From assembly GCF_000373745.1 (NCBI RefSeq), contig NZ_KB892300.1, forward strand, positions 1 to 34,559: a stretch of DNA of 34,559 bases. Direction: 5' to 3'. This document shows, piece by piece, positions 34,012 through 34,559 of the stretch (positions within the stretch are counted from its first letter, which is position 1; each line of letters opens with the position of its first letter). The position numbers and the translations under genes were made by a program. Below the pieces are notes generated by a model. It was not told the origin of the DNA, did no database searches, and saw only the letters and a list, made by a program, of their open reading frames with translations. This DNA is from Oligella ureolytica DSM 18253 (lineage in GTDB: Bacteria; Pseudomonadota; Gammaproteobacteria; Burkholderiales; Burkholderiaceae_B).

Positions 34012-34371
34012 ATGTCAACTATTGAACGCAAGCAAACTGGCCCATTGATGTCTAAAATCGTTATCCACAATGGCACCGTTTATTTATCCGGTATCGTTCC
34101 TTCTCCCGAAGCTGAGGGTAAAGACATTACCACGCAAACCAACAGCGTTTTAGAGCAAATTGATGCGCTACTTCAAGAAGCCGGCACTGACAAGAGTCGT
34201 TTGCTGACTGCTGCTATCTGGTTAAGCGATATTGAAAATGACTTCTCTACCATGAACGGTATCTGGGAAACGTGGTTAGACCCTAACGGTATCCCTACTC
34301 GCGCGACTGTAGAGGCTAAATTAGCCCGCCCAACAGTTAATGTTGAGATTCAGGTGACCGCGGCATTATAA
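34012..34371 (+). CDS. RidA/YjgF/UK114 family protein
   Basis: The 119-residue protein has the YjgF/RidA trimer fold. Landmarks are VYLSGIVPSPEAEGKDITTQTNSVLEQIDALL, in the N-terminal two thirds, and the C-terminal PTRATVEAKLARPTVNVEIQVTA. The Arg in PTRATVE is at the place of the catalytic Arg105 of E. coli RidA, which hydrolyses reactive enamine/imine intermediates from PLP enzymes. It belongs to one of the broader Rid subgroups, so deaminase activity is probable but not certain. AAAAGGACGC precedes the ATG. Downstream DNA runs directly into an insertion sequence remnant. Confidence 0.92.
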   Translation: MSTIERKQTGPLMSKIVIHNGTVYLSGIVPSPEAEGKDITTQTNSVLEQIDALLQEAGTDKSRLLTAAIWLSDIENDFSTMNGIWETWLDPNGIPTRATVEAKLARPTVNVEIQVTAAL

Positions 34372-34395
34372 GCGATGCCCCAAGCTTTTTAGGAA

Positions 34396-34559
34396 CTAGC
34401 CGCCACAGCTTCCAGCAAAATAACTTGGCGACCATAAAGCCCCTTTCCACAGTTTCTTTTTAATGTTGGGGTAGTTCTTTTTTCGGATAAGAAGACTGGA
34501 TATACCCTTTAGGCTATTAACCAGTTTTGATATGGCAACTTTGGGCGGGTAGTTCACTA
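34396..34559 (-). pseudogene. IS200/IS605-family TnpA, truncated, cut by window edge
   Basis: On the minus strand an open frame from the window edge encodes VNYPPKVAISKLVNSLKG, then LLIRKKNYPNIKKKLWKG, then ALWSPSYFAGSCGG, and stops at TAG (34396-34398). This is the central part of the Y1 HUH transposase TnpA, just after its His-x-His motif. In intact proteins SCGG is followed by APIxIIxxYI, where the Tyr is the catalytic nucleophile. Here the frame ends at SCGG and neither other frame continues the homology, so the catalytic Tyr is lost and the element is probably dead. The N-terminal half lies outside the window. Confidence 0.85.

Noticed and set aside
1-34559. tRNA, rRNA, riboswitch or CRISPR array
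   Set aside because: Reading the intergenic stretches showed no cloverleaf-like sequence, conserved riboswitch core or repeat-spacer pattern. Small RNAs cannot be excluded by eye.

Overview
The window looks like chromosomal DNA of a moderate- to low-GC betaproteobacterium, probably Burkholderiales and perhaps an Alcaligenaceae relative such as Oligella or Paenalcaligenes. This rests on the ribosomal protein variants (an MSNSTTTP-type start of L3, an Arg-rich C-terminal tail on S3), a RegB/RegA redox pair, a C-x3-C-x2-C HemN, and smg lying near a topoisomerase III gene. The genus is inference from remembered sequence flavour, not a search.

Layout. 1-228: 3' end of an IS3-family transposase. 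229-2268: an AraC-type regulator and an EamA/DMT exporter, with unusual repeats and shared motifs in front of both start codons. 2351-3547: exported PQQ-type sugar dehydrogenase. 3650-7607 (minus): regB-regA sensor/regulator, then a TonB-dependent copper receptor of the OprC/NosA type, with a perfect RegA-type box in between. 7770-8852: a DUF2789 gene convergent with fabI. 9062-13819 (minus): ten ribosomal protein genes from rplC to rpsQ, an S10 cluster lacking rpsJ at its head and closed by a strong terminator before any spc genes. 14183-17284 (minus): sulP transporter and rmuC. 17496-20782: PepSY protein, then a divergent MerR-type Cd/Pb regulator and CadA/ZntA-like P-type ATPase with a textbook MerR promoter. 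20863-25241: a second EamA transporter, universal stress protein, catalase and an ArgD-like aminotransferase. 25488-33878: smg, a large convergent DUF2157/GDYXXLXY membrane protein, topB with a Lys/Ala repeat tail, hemN, and a SAM methyltransferase gene split by an in-frame TAG. 34012-34371: RidA-family protein. 34396-34559 (minus): truncated IS200/IS605 TnpA.

How it fits together. The strongest system-level signal is the regB-regA-copper receptor block. A redox-sensing kinase/regulator pair sits directly upstream of an outer-membrane copper importer whose four known copper ligands are all present at the known spacing, and an exact match to the recalled RegA consensus lies 65 bp before the receptor start. 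This suggests redox-controlled copper acquisition, perhaps to supply copper respiratory enzymes. A separate metal theme is Cd/Pb/Zn efflux (MerR regulator plus P-type ATPase). Oxidative and general stress genes (katA, usp) are linked by a perfect 16-bp inverted repeat. No tRNA, rRNA, CRISPR array or prophage was seen. No complete mobile element is present, only insertion sequence pieces at both edges.
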